This document shows, one piece after another, positions 7,660-17,287 of a DNA stretch of 64,000 nucleotides. Source of the DNA: Betaproteobacteria bacterium (GTDB lineage: Bacteria; Pseudomonadota; Gammaproteobacteria; Burkholderiales; Casimicrobiaceae). Position 1 is the first letter of the stretch, and every line of letters starts with the position of its first letter. The stretch is from contig BOKS01000001.1 of the NCBI GenBank assembly GCA_016861105.1, positions 62,001 through 126,000 of the forward strand, in the 5' to 3' direction. The notes under the pieces were generated by a model that was given only the letters and a program-made list of their open reading frames with translations, had not been told where the DNA came from and ran no database searches. Both the position numbers and the translations under genes were made by a program.

Positions 7660-9083
7660 GCGGTCTTGACGACGGTGTGGAACTCGGCGGCGTAGCGTCC
7701 CTGCTCGCGCGGCCCGTAGCTCGATCCCTTGCGCCCGCCGAAGGGCACGTGGTAGTCGACGCCCGCCGTGGGCAGGTTCACCATCACCATGCCCGCCTGC
7801 GCGTGCCGGCGGAAGTGCGACGCGTGCTTGAGCGAGGTGGTCGCGATGCCGGCGCACAATCCGAACTCGGTGTCGTTCGCCAGCGCCAGCGCCTCGTCGT
7901 AGTCCCGGGCGCGGATCACCGCGGCGACCGGACCGAAGATCTCCTCGCGCGCGATGCGCATCGCGTTCGTCGCCTCCGTGAACAGCGCCGGCGCGAGATA
8001 GTGGCCGTCCTTGGCGCGCGCGACGCGCTCGCCGCCGGCGACGAGCCTCGCGCCCTCCGCCTGGCCGATGCCGACATAGGCGAGGTCCTGGTCGAGCTGC
8101 GTCCGGTCGACGACGGGCCCGATGTCGGTGCCGGGGGCGAGCGCGTCGTCCACGCGCAGCGCCGCCATGCGCTCGGCGAGCGCGCGCACGAAGCGGTCGT
8201 GGATGCCTTCGGTGACGATGAGCCGCGACGAGGCCGTGCAGCGCTGGCCGGTCGAGTAGTAGGCGCCCTGGACGGCCGCGGTCACGGCCGTGCCCAGGTC
8301 CGCGTCGTCGAGCACGACCAGCGGGTTCTTGCCGCCCATCTCGAGTTGCACCTTCGCCATCCGCGCCACGAGCTTCGCCGCGATCGCGCGGCCGGTGGAC
8401 ACCGAGCCGGTGAAGCTGACCCCCGCGACCTGCGGATCGGTGACGATCGCCTCGCCGACCACGGAGCCGCGGCCCATCACGAGGTTGAATACGCCCGCGG
8501 GCAGGCCCGCGCGGTGGAGGATGTCCGCGAGCGCCCACGCGCAGCCGGGCACGAGGTCCGCGGGCTTCATCACCACGGTGTTGCCGTAGGCGAGGGCGGG
8601 CGCGGCCTTCCACGCGGGGATCGCGATCGGGAAGTTCCACGGCGTGATCAGGCCGACGACGCCGATCGGCTCGCGCGTGACCTCGACGTCGACGCCCGGC
8701 CGCACCGAGGGGATGCGCTCGCCGGCGAGCCGCAGCGCCTCGCCGGCGAAGAACTTGAAGATGTTGCCCGCGCGGACGACCTCGCCCACGCCCTCGGGCA
8801 GCGTCTTGCCTTCCTCGCGCGCGAGCAGCGTGCCGAGCTCGTCGCGGCGGGCGAGGATCTCCGTGCCCGCGCGATCGAGGACGTCGAAGCGCTGCTGGAC
8901 CGGGCTCGCCGACCACGACGGAAACGCCGCGGCGGCCGCGGCAACGGCGGCGCGGGCCTGCGCTGCGTCCGCCTGCGCGTACTCGCCGACGACGTCGCCG
9001 GCGTCCGAGGGATTGCGATTGAGCGACGTGGTCGCGCCGTCGACCCACTCGCCGCCGATGCAGTTGCGGAAGATGCCTGTCAT
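7644..9083 (-). CDS. NAD(P)-dependent aldehyde dehydrogenase, ketoglutarate-semialdehyde type
   Basis: The 479-residue enzyme is a full-length ALDH. NAD-site motifs VGLITPWNFPIAIP and FTGSVSTG, the general base region LEMGGKNP, and the catalytic cysteine in YYSTGQRCTASS are all intact. The C-terminal signature VPFGGRKGSSYGPREQG and the preference for small residues resemble alpha-ketoglutaric semialdehyde dehydrogenases, the last step of pentose, glucarate and hydroxyproline breakdown; the substrate is inferred. GAGAGGAC just before ATG 9083 is a good ribosome site. No other sugar-acid pathway gene adjoins it. Confidence 0.85.
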   Translation of the reverse strand: MTGIFRNCIGGEWVDGATTSLNRNPSDAGDVVGEYAQADAAQARAAVAAAAAAFPSWSASPVQQRFDVLDRAGTEILARRDELGTLLAREEGKTLPEGVGEVVRAGNIFKFFAGEALRLAGERIPSVRPGVDVEVTREPIGVVGLITPWNFPIAIPAWKAAPALAYGNTVVMKPADLVPGCAWALADILHRAGLPAGVFNLVMGRGSVVGEAIVTDPQVAGVSFTGSVSTGRAIAAKLVARMAKVQLEMGGKNPLVVLDDADLGTAVTAAVQGAYYSTGQRCTASSRLIVTEGIHDRFVRALAERMAALRVDDALAPGTDIGPVVDRTQLDQDLAYVGIGQAEGARLVAGGERVARAKDGHYLAPALFTEATNAMRIAREEIFGPVAAVIRARDYDEALALANDTEFGLCAGIATTSLKHASHFRRHAQAGMVMVNLPTAGVDYHVPFGGRKGSSYGPREQGRYAAEFHTVVKTAYVAP

Positions 9084-9222
9084 GTCCTCTCTCCGGGAGC
9101 CTGCCCGCGCCGCGGACCCGGGCGCCGCGACGCCGCGCCCACGTCGCGCCGGCAGGGTTCGCGCCGACGATACGCGAACCGTGACGCGGCGTCGATCCGC
9201 CCCTCGCGCGTCCGGCGGCGCG

Positions 9223-11016
9223 TCAGAACGCCTCGGCCCAGGGGACCGACAGGCGGATCGCCGAGCTGATCAGACCCACCATGCTGTAGGTCTGCACGAA
9301 GTTGCCCCACTGCTCGCCGCTCGCCGGATCGATGTGCTCGGCGTAGAGCCCGAGGCGGTTGCGCGCCGCGAGCAGGCGCTCGAACAGCATGCGCGCCTCC
9401 TCGCGGCGCCCGGCCCGGGCGAGCGCGTTCACGTGCCAGAACGTGCACACGACGAACGCGTTCTCCGGCCGGCCGAAGTCGTCCTGCTCGACGTAGCGGA
9501 ACATGAAGTCGCCGCGGCGCAGCTCGCGCTCGATCGCCTGCACGGTCGACGCGAAGCGCACGTCGTCGCCGGCGACGAAGCCGAGGTCGGCAAGCAGCAG
9601 CAGGCTCGCGTCGAGCTCGCGGCCGTCGGCGGTCGCGACGTACGACCCGCGCGCGTCGTTCCAGCAGCGCTCGTGGACGAAGCGCGCGATCCGGTGCGCC
9701 TCCTCGCGCCAGGCGGCGGTGCGGCCGGGCACGCCCAGCCGGTTCGCGATGCGCGCGAGCCGGTCGCAGGCCGCCCAGCACATCACGGCCGAGAACGTGT
9801 GCACGCGCGTGGTGCCGCGCAGCTCCCACAGGCCGGCGTCCGGCCGGTCGTGCACGGCGATCGCGCGGCGGCCGAGCGCCTCGAGGCGGTGGAACAGCGC
9901 GACGTCGCCGTGCTTGTCGAGGCGCTCGTCGAAGAAGACGTGCGTCGCGGCGAGCACGGCCGAGCCGTAGACGTCGTGCTGCACCTGGCGGTAGGCGTCG
10001 TTGCCGATGCGCACCGGGCCCATGCCCCGGTAGCCGGGCAGCGCCTCCGCAACCGTCTCGGCCAGCGCGGCCTCGCCGTTGATGCGGTAGACGGGCTGCG
10101 GCGGCGGGCCGTCGTCGCCGGCGCCGAGTGCGGCGTCGACGACGTAGCGCAGGTAGCCCTCCATCGTGTCCGTCGCGTTCAGGCGGTTGAGCGCGTCGAC
10201 CACGAAGTACGCGTCGCGCAGCCAGCAGTAGCGGTAGTCCCAGTTGCGGCCGCTCGCGGGGGCCTCGGGGATCGAGGTGGTGAGCGCCGCCACGATCGCG
10301 CCGGTGTCGTCGAACTGGTTGAGCTGGAGCGTGATCGCCGCGCGGATCACCGCGGACTGCCACTCGAAGGGGATCGCGAGACGCCGCACCCAGTCGCGCC
10401 AGTAGGCGATCGTCTCGTCGACGAAGTGGCGGGCGGTCTCCGCCGGCGACGCGGGCACGGACTCGTCGGGACCGAGCAGGAAGGTCAGCGTGTCGTCGAT
10501 GAAGAACGGCCGCTCGTCGACGATGGCCGTGAGCGATGCGTCGGTCGTCAGCCGCAGCGTGTGGGCGGCGCCGACGAAGCGCAGGTGGCTGCTGCCCGTC
10601 GTCGTCGCCGGGCGCTCGGCGCCGTACGCGGACGCCGGCCGCAGCCGCACGGTGAGGCGCGGGCTGCCCGACACGCGGCGCACGCGGCGCACCAGCGAGA
10701 TCGGCTGGAACAGGCGGCCGAACTGCCGGAAGCGCGGCACGCAGTCCACGATCTCCACGCGGCCGCCGTGGCGGTCGGTGAGCGTGGTCGTGAGCACGGC
10801 GGTGTTCGGCACGTAGGCCTGCTCCGCGAAGGCGAAGTCGGCGAGCTCGATCGCGAACTGGCCGCGCGCGACGTCGTCCGGCGCGTCGTCCAGCAGCGCG
10901 CAGAACATCGGGTCGCCGTCGAAGCGCGGGAAGCAGCCCCAGACGATGCGGCCGGCGGCGTCGAGGAGCAGCCCGATGCGGCCGTTGCCGATCAGAGCGA
11001 GGTCCAGCGTGCGCAC
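9223..11016 (-). CDS. Glycoside hydrolase family 15 (glucoamylase/trehalase-like)
   Basis: The 597-residue cytoplasmic protein has the two-part layout of bacterial GH15 enzymes: an N-terminal beta-sandwich (about 1-220) and an alpha/alpha barrel (about 230-597). Barrel motifs include GRNWDYRYCWLRDAY, the first catalytic Glu region GLWELRGTTRVHT, and the second in LYAEHIDPASGEQWGNF. It starts 2 bp after otsB with a GTG at 11016, so it is the third gene of a trehalose operon. GH15 members include mycobacterial trehalase as well as glucoamylases, so it probably cleaves trehalose or a related alpha-glucan. Which sugar it prefers cannot be read from sequence. Confidence 0.85.
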   Translation of the reverse strand: MRTLDLALIGNGRIGLLLDAAGRIVWGCFPRFDGDPMFCALLDDAPDDVARGQFAIELADFAFAEQAYVPNTAVLTTTLTDRHGGRVEIVDCVPRFRQFGRLFQPISLVRRVRRVSGSPRLTVRLRPASAYGAERPATTTGSSHLRFVGAAHTLRLTTDASLTAIVDERPFFIDDTLTFLLGPDESVPASPAETARHFVDETIAYWRDWVRRLAIPFEWQSAVIRAAITLQLNQFDDTGAIVAALTTSIPEAPASGRNWDYRYCWLRDAYFVVDALNRLNATDTMEGYLRYVVDAALGAGDDGPPPQPVYRINGEAALAETVAEALPGYRGMGPVRIGNDAYRQVQHDVYGSAVLAATHVFFDERLDKHGDVALFHRLEALGRRAIAVHDRPDAGLWELRGTTRVHTFSAVMCWAACDRLARIANRLGVPGRTAAWREEAHRIARFVHERCWNDARGSYVATADGRELDASLLLLADLGFVAGDDVRFASTVQAIERELRRGDFMFRYVEQDDFGRPENAFVVCTFWHVNALARAGRREEARMLFERLLAARNRLGLYAEHIDPASGEQWGNFVQTYSMVGLISSAIRLSVPWAEAF

Positions 11017-11018
11017 GG

Positions 11019-11798
11019 TCAGGGCGCGGCGGGGGGCGCCGGCTGCGCGAAGGCCGCGAGCCAGTCGATGACGGCCGCGACGTCCGCCAGGCGGTACTGG
11101 GCCCGCGAAGCCCCCGGCCCCACCTTGATCGTCCAGCCGCGCATGCGCTCGACGACCGCGAAGCCGTGCTCGTCGCCGCGGTCGTCGCCGATGAACACCG
11201 GGCAGCGCCCCTGGAACGGCGCCTCGGCCATGAAGTCGCGGATCGCCGAGCCCTTGTCGCGCCCGTCCGGGCGCACCTCGACCAGCTCCTTGCCCGGCTG
11301 CAGCCGGTAGCCGGTCGCGCCGGCGGACTCCACGGTCTCGCGGACCGTGCGGTGCACGTGCGCGGCGAGCTGCGGCGCGCGCCGGTAGTGCAGCGCCAGC
11401 GTCGCGCCCTTGTCCTCGAGCAGCAGCCCCTCGTGGCGGCGCGCGAAATCGGTGAACAGCGCGCGCAGGCGCTGCAGCGTCGCGGTCTCGCGGGCGTGCA
11501 GGTGCAGCGTCCCGTGCGCGTCGCGCCGCTCGCAGCCGTGCTGCCCGGCGATCGGCATGCGCATGCCGGCGAACAGGCGGTCGACGTCGCTGATGCTGCG
11601 GCCGGTGACCAGCGCGACCGCGCCGCCGAGCCGGCGGCGCAGCGCCAGCAGCAGCGGCGGCAGCCCCGGCCCGACGCGCACCTTGTCCGGCGCGGAGGCG
11701 AGCTCGAGCAGCGTGCCGTCGATGTCGAGGAAGACGGCGCAGCGCTCGTTCAGCGGCGGCGGGACGCGGCGGGGTCGCGCCGGCACGGGCGCCGTCAT
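11019..11798 (-). CDS. otsB: Trehalose-6-phosphate phosphatase
   Basis: The 259-residue HAD-superfamily enzyme dephosphorylates trehalose-6-phosphate to trehalose. Motif I is FLDIDGTL (Asp25 nucleophile, Asp27 acid), motif II ALVTGRS, motif III with the lysine in KGSAIRDFM, and motif IV FIGDDRGDE. Length and motif order are normal for OtsB. Its ATG overlaps the otsA stop by 4 bp (ATGA), so the two are translationally coupled, and GH15 follows directly. Confidence 0.95.
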   Translation of the reverse strand: MTAPVPARPRRVPPPLNERCAVFLDIDGTLLELASAPDKVRVGPGLPPLLLALRRRLGGAVALVTGRSISDVDRLFAGMRMPIAGQHGCERRDAHGTLHLHARETATLQRLRALFTDFARRHEGLLLEDKGATLALHYRRAPQLAAHVHRTVRETVESAGATGYRLQPGKELVEVRPDGRDKGSAIRDFMAEAPFQGRCPVFIGDDRGDEHGFAVVERMRGWTIKVGPGASRAQYRLADVAAVIDWLAAFAQPAPPAAP

Positions 11799-14032
11799 GC
11801 GGACTCGAGCCGCTCGCGGTCGCGCGCGAAGCGCGACAGGCGGCTGCGCTGCCGCATGGCGGCCGCGTCGATCAGCATGCGGCCCGCCCAGCGATAGACG
11901 TTGAACTCGGAGACCAGCCCGCGCATGAGGCGCATGCGCGCGCGCTGCTCCTCAGGCGGCATCGTGAGCGCGAGGTGCAGCGCGGCGGCACACTGGTCGG
12001 CATCGTAGGGATTGACGATCAGCGCCTCGGGAAGTTCGCGCGACGCGCCGGCGAACTGCGAGAGCACGAGGACGCCGCGGTCGTCGTCGCGCGAGGCGAC
12101 GAACTCCTTCGCCACGAGGTTCATGCCGTCGTGCAGGCTCGACACGAAGCACAGGTCGGCCGCGCGGAAGTACTCGTAGATCGCGTCCGGCTCGTGGTGC
12201 TCGGCGAGCAGGACGATCGGCGGGTGCGCGGCTGCGGGGAAGCGCGCGTTGACCTCGTCGGCGACGGCCTTCACGCGCGCGGCGTAGTCGCGGTAGTCGC
12301 CGATCATGCCGCGCGTGGGCGCCGCGATCTGAACGAACGTGAACTTGCCCACCCACTGCGGCTCGAGCTCGAGCAGGCGGCCGACGGCGCGGAAGCGCTC
12401 CAGGATGCCCTTCGTGTAGTCGAGGCGCTCGACGCCGACGCCCAGCGCGTGGCGTTCCGGCAGCCCGAGGCGCGCGCGCACGGCGCGCCGCGCCTCCGCC
12501 ACCGGTGACTGGACGCGCATCGCCTGCGGCGGCCACTCGATGCTGATCGGGTAGCGGTGCACGGCGGTGCGCTGGCCGCGGAACGTCACGGTGAAGGTCT
12601 CGCGGTCGACGCGCGCCTCGAGCAGCCGGTCGACGGTGTCGAGGAAGTTGTTGCAGTGGAACTGCGTGTGGAAGCCGAGGATGCTGCTCCCCAGCATCCC
12701 GTCGAGCAGCTCGTTGCGCCACGGGCAGATCGCGAAGGCCTCGGGATTGGGCCAGGGAATGTGCCAGAAGGTGATGACGGTCGCGCGCGGCAGGCGGTCG
12801 CGGATCATCCGCGGCAGCAGCGCGAAGTGGTAGTCCTGCACGAGCACGATCGGATCGGCGGACTTCGCCTCGGCCTTGACGGCGTCGGCGAAGCGCGCGT
12901 TCACCGTGCGGTAGTGCTCGAAGTCGGTCGAGCGGAACGTCGGCCGCACGTGCGCGATGTGGCACAGCGGCCACAGTCCCTCGTTCGCGAAGCCGCTGTA
13001 GTAGCCGGCCTCCTCCTCCGGCGTGAGCCAGATGCGGCGCAGGCTGTAGGCCGGCGCGTCGGGCGGCACGGCGATGCGGTCGTGCGCGTCGACGGTCGTC
13101 CGGTCGGCCGAGCCGCTGCCGTGCGCGATCCACGTGCCCGAGCAGGCGCGCATCACCGGCTCGAGCGCGGTGACCAGCCCGCTCGCGGGCCTCTGCATCC
13201 GCACGCCCTCCGGCGTCTTCACGTGGATGTAGGGCTCGCGGTTCGAGACGACGATCACCTCGTGGCCGTTCAGCTCGCCCTCGAGGATCGAGCGCAGCGC
13301 CTCGGGGGACCACGTGATCTGCGAGTCGTCGCGCGGATGGTGCTGGCGCTCGAGCTGGCGCACCAGCTCGCGCACGTCGCGCGCGAGCGGCCGCAGCTCC
13401 GGCGGCGTGGCGCCCGACGCCGGCCGCACCAGCCCCTCGCCGCGCAGGATCGCGCGCAGCCCCTGCACCCAGCCGCGCCACGACAGCTGCGCGATGACGA
13501 CGGTGATCAGCGCGACGATCGTCGACAGCGCGACGAAGAACCAGAACAGGTACTGGCGCGTCTCCTCGCTGCGCCGTCCGATCCAGCTCATGTCGTGCAC
13601 GAGCACGAGCCGCATGCCGGGCGCGCGCGCCTCGTCGAGCGGCTTGACCGTGACGTGCAGGGGGCCGAGCGGCGTGCGCAGCAGGTGCAGGCTGTTCGCC
13701 TCGGCGAACGCGTCGAGCTGGTCGCAGCGCAGCGCGTCGGGGAAGTCAGGCGAGCTGAGCGGCTGCGGCAGCCCCGGCAGGCACAGGCCGACGCCGTGCA
13801 TGCGCTCGTCCTGCAGCAGCCGCGAGAAGTAGCGCGTGAGGCGGGCCGGCGAGCCCTGCTCGACCAGCCCGACGAGGGGGTCCTGCACCGCGTTGGCGAT
13901 CAGCGTCGCGCGGATGTCGAGGTCGCGCACGAACCAGCGCAGCATCAGCCGGTCGACGAGCGGGACCGTGGCGTACGCGAAGACGCCGAGCGCCAGGAGC
14001 AGCGGGATCAGGAAGCGGAGGGAGAGACGCAC
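11795..14032 (-). CDS. otsA: Membrane-anchored trehalose-6-phosphate synthase with sensor-like N-terminus
   Basis: The 745-residue protein has a standard GT20 trehalose-6-phosphate synthase domain from about residue 255 onward: [59 protein letters not shown]. It makes trehalose-6-phosphate from UDP- or another NDP-glucose and glucose-6-phosphate. The 250-residue N-terminal extension is unusual. It has a transmembrane segment (about 7-28), a roughly 130-residue presumably periplasmic stretch with two cysteines, a second transmembrane segment (about 162-185) and a HAMP-like helical region (about 185-240). OtsA of E. coli is about 470 residues and soluble. The layout suggests synthase activity tied to an external signal. 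Start is GTG 14032; no clear ribosome site. First gene of otsA-otsB-GH15. Confidence 0.9.
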   Translation of the reverse strand: MRLSLRFLIPLLLALGVFAYATVPLVDRLMLRWFVRDLDIRATLIANAVQDPLVGLVEQGSPARLTRYFSRLLQDERMHGVGLCLPGLPQPLSSPDFPDALRCDQLDAFAEANSLHLLRTPLGPLHVTVKPLDEARAPGMRLVLVHDMSWIGRRSEETRQYLFWFFVALSTIVALITVVIAQLSWRGWVQGLRAILRGEGLVRPASGATPPELRPLARDVRELVRQLERQHHPRDDSQITWSPEALRSILEGELNGHEVIVVSNREPYIHVKTPEGVRMQRPASGLVTALEPVMRACSGTWIAHGSGSADRTTVDAHDRIAVPPDAPAYSLRRIWLTPEEEAGYYSGFANEGLWPLCHIAHVRPTFRSTDFEHYRTVNARFADAVKAEAKSADPIVLVQDYHFALLPRMIRDRLPRATVITFWHIPWPNPEAFAICPWRNELLDGMLGSSILGFHTQFHCNNFLDTVDRLLEARVDRETFTVTFRGQRTAVHRYPISIEWPPQAMRVQSPVAEARRAVRARLGLPERHALGVGVERLDYTKGILERFRAVGRLLELEPQWVGKFTFVQIAAPTRGMIGDYRDYAARVKAVADEVNARFPAAAHPPIVLLAEHHEPDAIYEYFRAADLCFVSSLHDGMNLVAKEFVASRDDDRGVLVLSQFAGASRELPEALIVNPYDADQCAAALHLALTMPPEEQRARMRLMRGLVSEFNVYRWAGRMLIDAAAMRQRSRLSRFARDRERLESA

Positions 14033-14063
14033 GGGTCACGGCGTTGCCGGGGAGGGTGCCGCC

Positions 14064-14117
14064 GTCCGGCCGACGAGGGGATCGGCGGACCCGAAGGGCC
14101 ACGAGGGGGGTGGTCCC
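14064..14117 (+). promoter_or_regulatory. Tandem hairpins with shared CGAGGGG loops upstream of the SMR exporter
   Basis: Two consecutive stems lie in the divergent otsA/SMR gap. The first (14064-14090) has 9 bp with one bulge and loop CGAGGGGA. The second (14096-14117) has 7 bp with one bulge and loop GAGGGGG. Both contain ACGAGGGG across the loop. Loop sharing suggests a structured leader or a binding site. Guanidine riboswitches often precede such exporters, but the ACGR tetraloops of the mini-ykkC type are not formed here. Confidence 0.3.
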
Positions 14118-14268
14118 GCGGTGCGGACGACGGCATTCGGATTGTCACGGACGGGCCGGGCGGCAGATACCGGACGTGCGCCTACGCGATTCCGCGTATG
14201 CCACCCGACCGCGGGCGTCGACGCTCCGCGGCTTACCATGCCGGTTTCGCGAGCGCGGGGAGCCGGGC

Positions 14269-14583
14269 ATGGCGTGGCTGGTGCTGACGGTGGCGGGCCT
14301 CTTCGAGGTGGGCTGGGCGGTCGGCCTCAAGTACACCGACGGCTTCACGCGGCCGTGGCCCAGCGTGGCAACCGCCGCCGCCATGGTGGTCTCGGTCGTG
14401 CTGCTCGCGATCGCGATGCGGACGCTGCCGGTGGGCACGGCGTACGCGGTGTGGACCGGCATCGGGGCCGTCGGCACGGTGGTCCTCGGCATCGTGCTGT
14501 TCGGCGAGCCGGCGACCGTGGCGCGCCTGGCGTGCATCGGGCTGATCCTCGCCGGCATCGTGGGGCTCAAGGCCGTGGGGTGA
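14269..14583 (+). CDS. gdx: Small multidrug resistance exporter, SugE/Gdx subtype
   Basis: The 104-residue, four-helix membrane protein closely follows the SugE/Gdx pattern: [20 protein letters not shown] at the start with Glu13 as proton/substrate site, then [19 protein letters not shown] and GIVGLKA at the end. Gdx proteins work as dual-topology dimers exporting guanidinium in exchange for protons, and some export quaternary ammonium compounds. The gene stands alone, divergent from otsA and convergent with the ABC permease. ATG 14269 gives the expected N-terminus; a GGGGAG lies about 9 nt upstream. Confidence 0.9.
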   Translation: MAWLVLTVAGLFEVGWAVGLKYTDGFTRPWPSVATAAAMVVSVVLLAIAMRTLPVGTAYAVWTGIGAVGTVVLGIVLFGEPATVARLACIGLILAGIVGLKAVG

Positions 14584-14604
14584 GCGCGGCGGACCGGTCC
14601 GGCG

Positions 14605-15393
14605 TCACGCCCGCTCCAGCTCGCTCTCGTGCCAGCGCCGCAGCGCGATGCGCGAGACCCAGGCGACCGCCGCGAACATCGCCACGCCCGCCAGCGTGAT
14701 CAGCACGAGCGCGGCGAAAAGGCGCGGCACGTTGAGCTGGATGCCGGCGAGCAGGATCTGGTAGGCGAGCCCCGCGCCGGCGCCGCCGGTGCCGGCGACG
14801 AATTCCGCGACGACGGCGCCGATCAGCGCGAGCCCGCTCGCGATGCGCAAGCCGCCGAAGAACCAGGGCAGCGCCGACGGCGCGCGCAGCCGCCACAGCT
14901 GCTGCCAGCGGCTGGCGCGCGACAGGCGGAACAGGTCGAGGAGCCCGGGATCGACGCTGCGCAGCCCCAGCGTCGTGTTCGCGATGACCGGGAAGATCGC
15001 GACGACGGTCGCGCAGAGCACCAGCGCGAGCCGCGTGTCCCGCACCCAGATGATGACCAGCGGCGCGATGGCGACGATCGGCGTCACCTGCAGCAGCACC
15101 GCGTAGGGGAACAGGCTCATCTCGAGCCAGCGGCTCTGGACGAAGAGCAGCGCTGTCGCCACGCCCAGCACGACCGCGAGCGCGAGCGCCGCGAGCGCGA
15201 TGCCCAGCGTGACGCCCAGCGAGTCGAGCAGCAGCACGCGGTCGGCGACGAGCGTGCGCGCGACGACCGCGGGCGAGGGCACCAGCCACACGGGCAGCTC
15301 GCGCCAGGTGACCAGCGCCTGCCAGGCGAGAATCGCGGCCAGCAGCACCAGCACCGGCGCCGCGAGACGCCAGCCGCGCCCGGGCTCAGCCAT
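14605..15393 (-). CDS. ABC transporter permease, NMT1/nitrate-sulfonate type
   Basis: The 262-residue protein has about six transmembrane helices and the cytoplasmic EAA-like loop (DLFRLSRASRWQQLWRLRAP) of the SsuC/NrtB/ThiX permease family. It is the last gene of a three-gene transporter (binding protein 16174, ATPase 15386, permease 14605); its start overlaps the ATPase stop by 8 bp. The substrate is set by the binding protein and is not known. Convergent with the SMR exporter 21 bp away. Confidence 0.85.
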   Translation of the reverse strand: MAEPGRGWRLAAPVLVLLAAILAWQALVTWRELPVWLVPSPAVVARTLVADRVLLLDSLGVTLGIALAALALAVVLGVATALLFVQSRWLEMSLFPYAVLLQVTPIVAIAPLVIIWVRDTRLALVLCATVVAIFPVIANTTLGLRSVDPGLLDLFRLSRASRWQQLWRLRAPSALPWFFGGLRIASGLALIGAVVAEFVAGTGGAGAGLAYQILLAGIQLNVPRLFAALVLITLAGVAMFAAVAWVSRIALRRWHESELERA

Positions 15394-16216
15394 GCGCTTC
15401 GGCTCCGGCCTCGCGCACGCGGGACGCGACCCGCCGCGCGAGCTGCGCGAACGCGACCGACGTGCGCCAGTCGTCGTCGCGCGGGAACGGGGCCGCGACG
15501 GGGATGTCGGCGAGCAGGCGGCCCGGCCGCGCGCCCATCACCAGGATGCGCGTCGACAGGAACACCGCTTCGGCGATGCTGTGCGTGACGAACACGACCG
15601 TGAGCCCGCGCGCGCGCCACAGCTCCGACAGCTCGGCGTCGAGACGCTCGCGCGTGAACTCGTCGAGCGCGCCGAACGGCTCGTCCATCAGCAGCAGCGA
15701 GGGCGCGGTCACCAGCGCGCGCGCGATCGAGGCGCGCATCTGCATGCCGCCCGACAGTTCGCGGGGCAGATGGCGGTCGACGCCGGTCAGGCCGACGAGC
15801 GCCAGCGCCTCGGCGACCGCCGCGTCGGCGCGCGGCCGCGGCACGTGCGCGAGATCGAGCGGCAGCCGCACGTTGCTGGCGATCGTCGTCCACGGCATGA
15901 GCGTCGGGGCCTGGAACACGTAGCCGAAGCGGCGCGCCGGGTCGTCGGGCGGGGCGGGTTCGCCCCACCAGCGCAGCGCCCCGGACGACGGCGCGGCGAG
16001 CCCGGCGAACAGGTTCAGCAGCGTCGTCTTGCCGCAGCCCGAGGGCCCGAGCAGCGTGACGAACTCCCCGGCGCGGACCGTCGCGTCGATGCCGGCGAGC
16101 GCGGCGGTCCCGGTCCGGAACGTCTTCGCGACGCCGCGCGCCTCGAGGACGGGCGGCGCGCTTCCGCCCTGCGTCAGGGGAGCACCTTGACGTCGCGGAC
16201 GACGTCGAGCGTCCAC
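15386..16216 (-). CDS. ABC transporter ATP-binding protein, NMT1-type importer
   Basis: The nucleotide-binding domain is complete: Walker A GPSGCGKTTLLN, Q-loop FQAPTLMPW, signature LSGGMQMR, Walker B LLLMDEPFGALD and H-loop VTHS. It belongs to the SsuB/TauB family. The start is uncertain: no ATG lies near the N-terminus. GTG 16216 overlaps the binding-protein gene by 43 bp; a CTG at 16177 overlapping the upstream TGA would give a 263-residue protein with a more usual N-terminus. Both are in frame. Confidence 0.85.
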   Translation of the reverse strand: MDARRRPRRQGAPLTQGGSAPPVLEARGVAKTFRTGTAALAGIDATVRAGEFVTLLGPSGCGKTTLLNLFAGLAAPSSGALRWWGEPAPPDDPARRFGYVFQAPTLMPWTTIASNVRLPLDLAHVPRPRADAAVAEALALVGLTGVDRHLPRELSGGMQMRASIARALVTAPSLLLMDEPFGALDEFTRERLDAELSELWRARGLTVVFVTHSIAEAVFLSTRILVMGARPGRLLADIPVAAPFPRDDDWRTSVAFAQLARRVASRVREAGAEAHG

Positions 16217-17145
16217 GCGCGGCCGTAGTCGACGCCGTCCCTGGCGAGGCCTGCGCTGCGCACGAACGCGACGGTCGCGTTCCAGCGCGCGTCGGTCATC
16301 GTGAGCAATCCCAGCGTGCGCGCGTCGCCCGCGTCGACCAGTCCGTAGGCCTTCGTCTTCGCGACGCCGAAGGCCACGAGGTCTGCGCCCATCTGCGGGT
16401 TGTCCCGGCGGATCAGCGCGTTGCCCGGGGCGGGGTTGGCGAGGTAGCTCTTCCAGCCCTCGGCCGAGGCGCGCACGAACCGCACGAGCGCGTCGCGGCG
16501 CCGCTCGAGCGTGGCGCGCGTGACGATCAGCGCCTGCGAGTAGGGCGGGTAGCCGAGGTCCGCGAGCAGGAACACGGCCGGCCGAACGCCGGCCTTCTCG
16601 ATGGAGAACGGCTCGGACGTCGCGAAGCCCTGCTGCGCGAGCGACTTGTCCGCGAGGAACGGCTGCACGGAGAATCCGTAGGGACGCTTCTGGTCGTCGG
16701 TGAAGCCGTACTTCTGCCTGAGCCACGGCCAGAACGTCGTGTTGCTCGCGGCGCCGATGGCGATCGGCTTGCCCTTGAGGTCCTCGAGCTTCGCCGGGCC
16801 GGGGTGGGCGATGATCACCGTCGGGTTCTTCTGGAACGTCGCGGCGATCGCCACCAGCGGCACGTCCTGCTCGACGGCCGAGAGCACCTGCAGGCCGTCG
16901 CCCATTGCGACGTCGATCTGCCCGGCCGCGAGGAGCTGCAGCCCGTTGACCTGCGGGCCGCCCATGCGGATCGTCACGTCGAGGCCGTGGCGGCGGTACG
17001 TGCCTTCGGCGAGCGCCTGGTAGAAGCCGCCGTGCTCGGCCTGCGCGAGCCAGTCGGTCGCGAACACGATGCGCTCCAGCGGTTGGGCGTGGGCGGGGGC
17101 GGCAATGAGCAGCGCGGCGAGGAGGGCGCGAAGCGGAGTGCGCAT
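16174..17145 (-). CDS. NMT1/THI5-like periplasmic substrate-binding protein
   Basis: The 323-residue protein has a Sec signal peptide (about 1-20, ending AHAQ), followed by the NMT1/THI5 fold: FATDWLAQAEHGGFYQA near the start, then GDGLQVLSAVEQ, and FQKNPTVIIAH. This family captures thiamine pyrimidine precursors, riboflavin, sulfonates, nitrate and similar small molecules for SsuBC-type transporters. The ligand here cannot be assigned, and no riboswitch or biosynthetic neighbour points to one. It is the first gene of the transporter and divergent from alkA. An in-frame ATG at 17178 is the alternative start. Confidence 0.85.
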   Translation of the reverse strand: MRTPLRALLAALLIAAPAHAQPLERIVFATDWLAQAEHGGFYQALAEGTYRRHGLDVTIRMGGPQVNGLQLLAAGQIDVAMGDGLQVLSAVEQDVPLVAIAATFQKNPTVIIAHPGPAKLEDLKGKPIAIGAASNTTFWPWLRQKYGFTDDQKRPYGFSVQPFLADKSLAQQGFATSEPFSIEKAGVRPAVFLLADLGYPPYSQALIVTRATLERRRDALVRFVRASAEGWKSYLANPAPGNALIRRDNPQMGADLVAFGVAKTKAYGLVDAGDARTLGLLTMTDARWNATVAFVRSAGLARDGVDYGRAWTLDVVRDVKVLP

Positions 17146-17287
17146 GGCGGGTCGTGGCGGGGGCCGGAACCGCATTATGCCGCCCCGCTGCGCGCGGGAC
17201 GCACCTGCCCTCGCGCGCGCGGGCGCGGCGCACACCGATGTCCGATAATGGCGAGCCCGCGTCCGCCCGCGGCGCGACAATCGCCGC

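Noticed and set aside
14118-14268. mini-ykkC (guanidine-II) riboswitch before the SMR exporter
   Set aside because: No pair of hairpins with closed ACGR tetraloops could be formed near the start codon.
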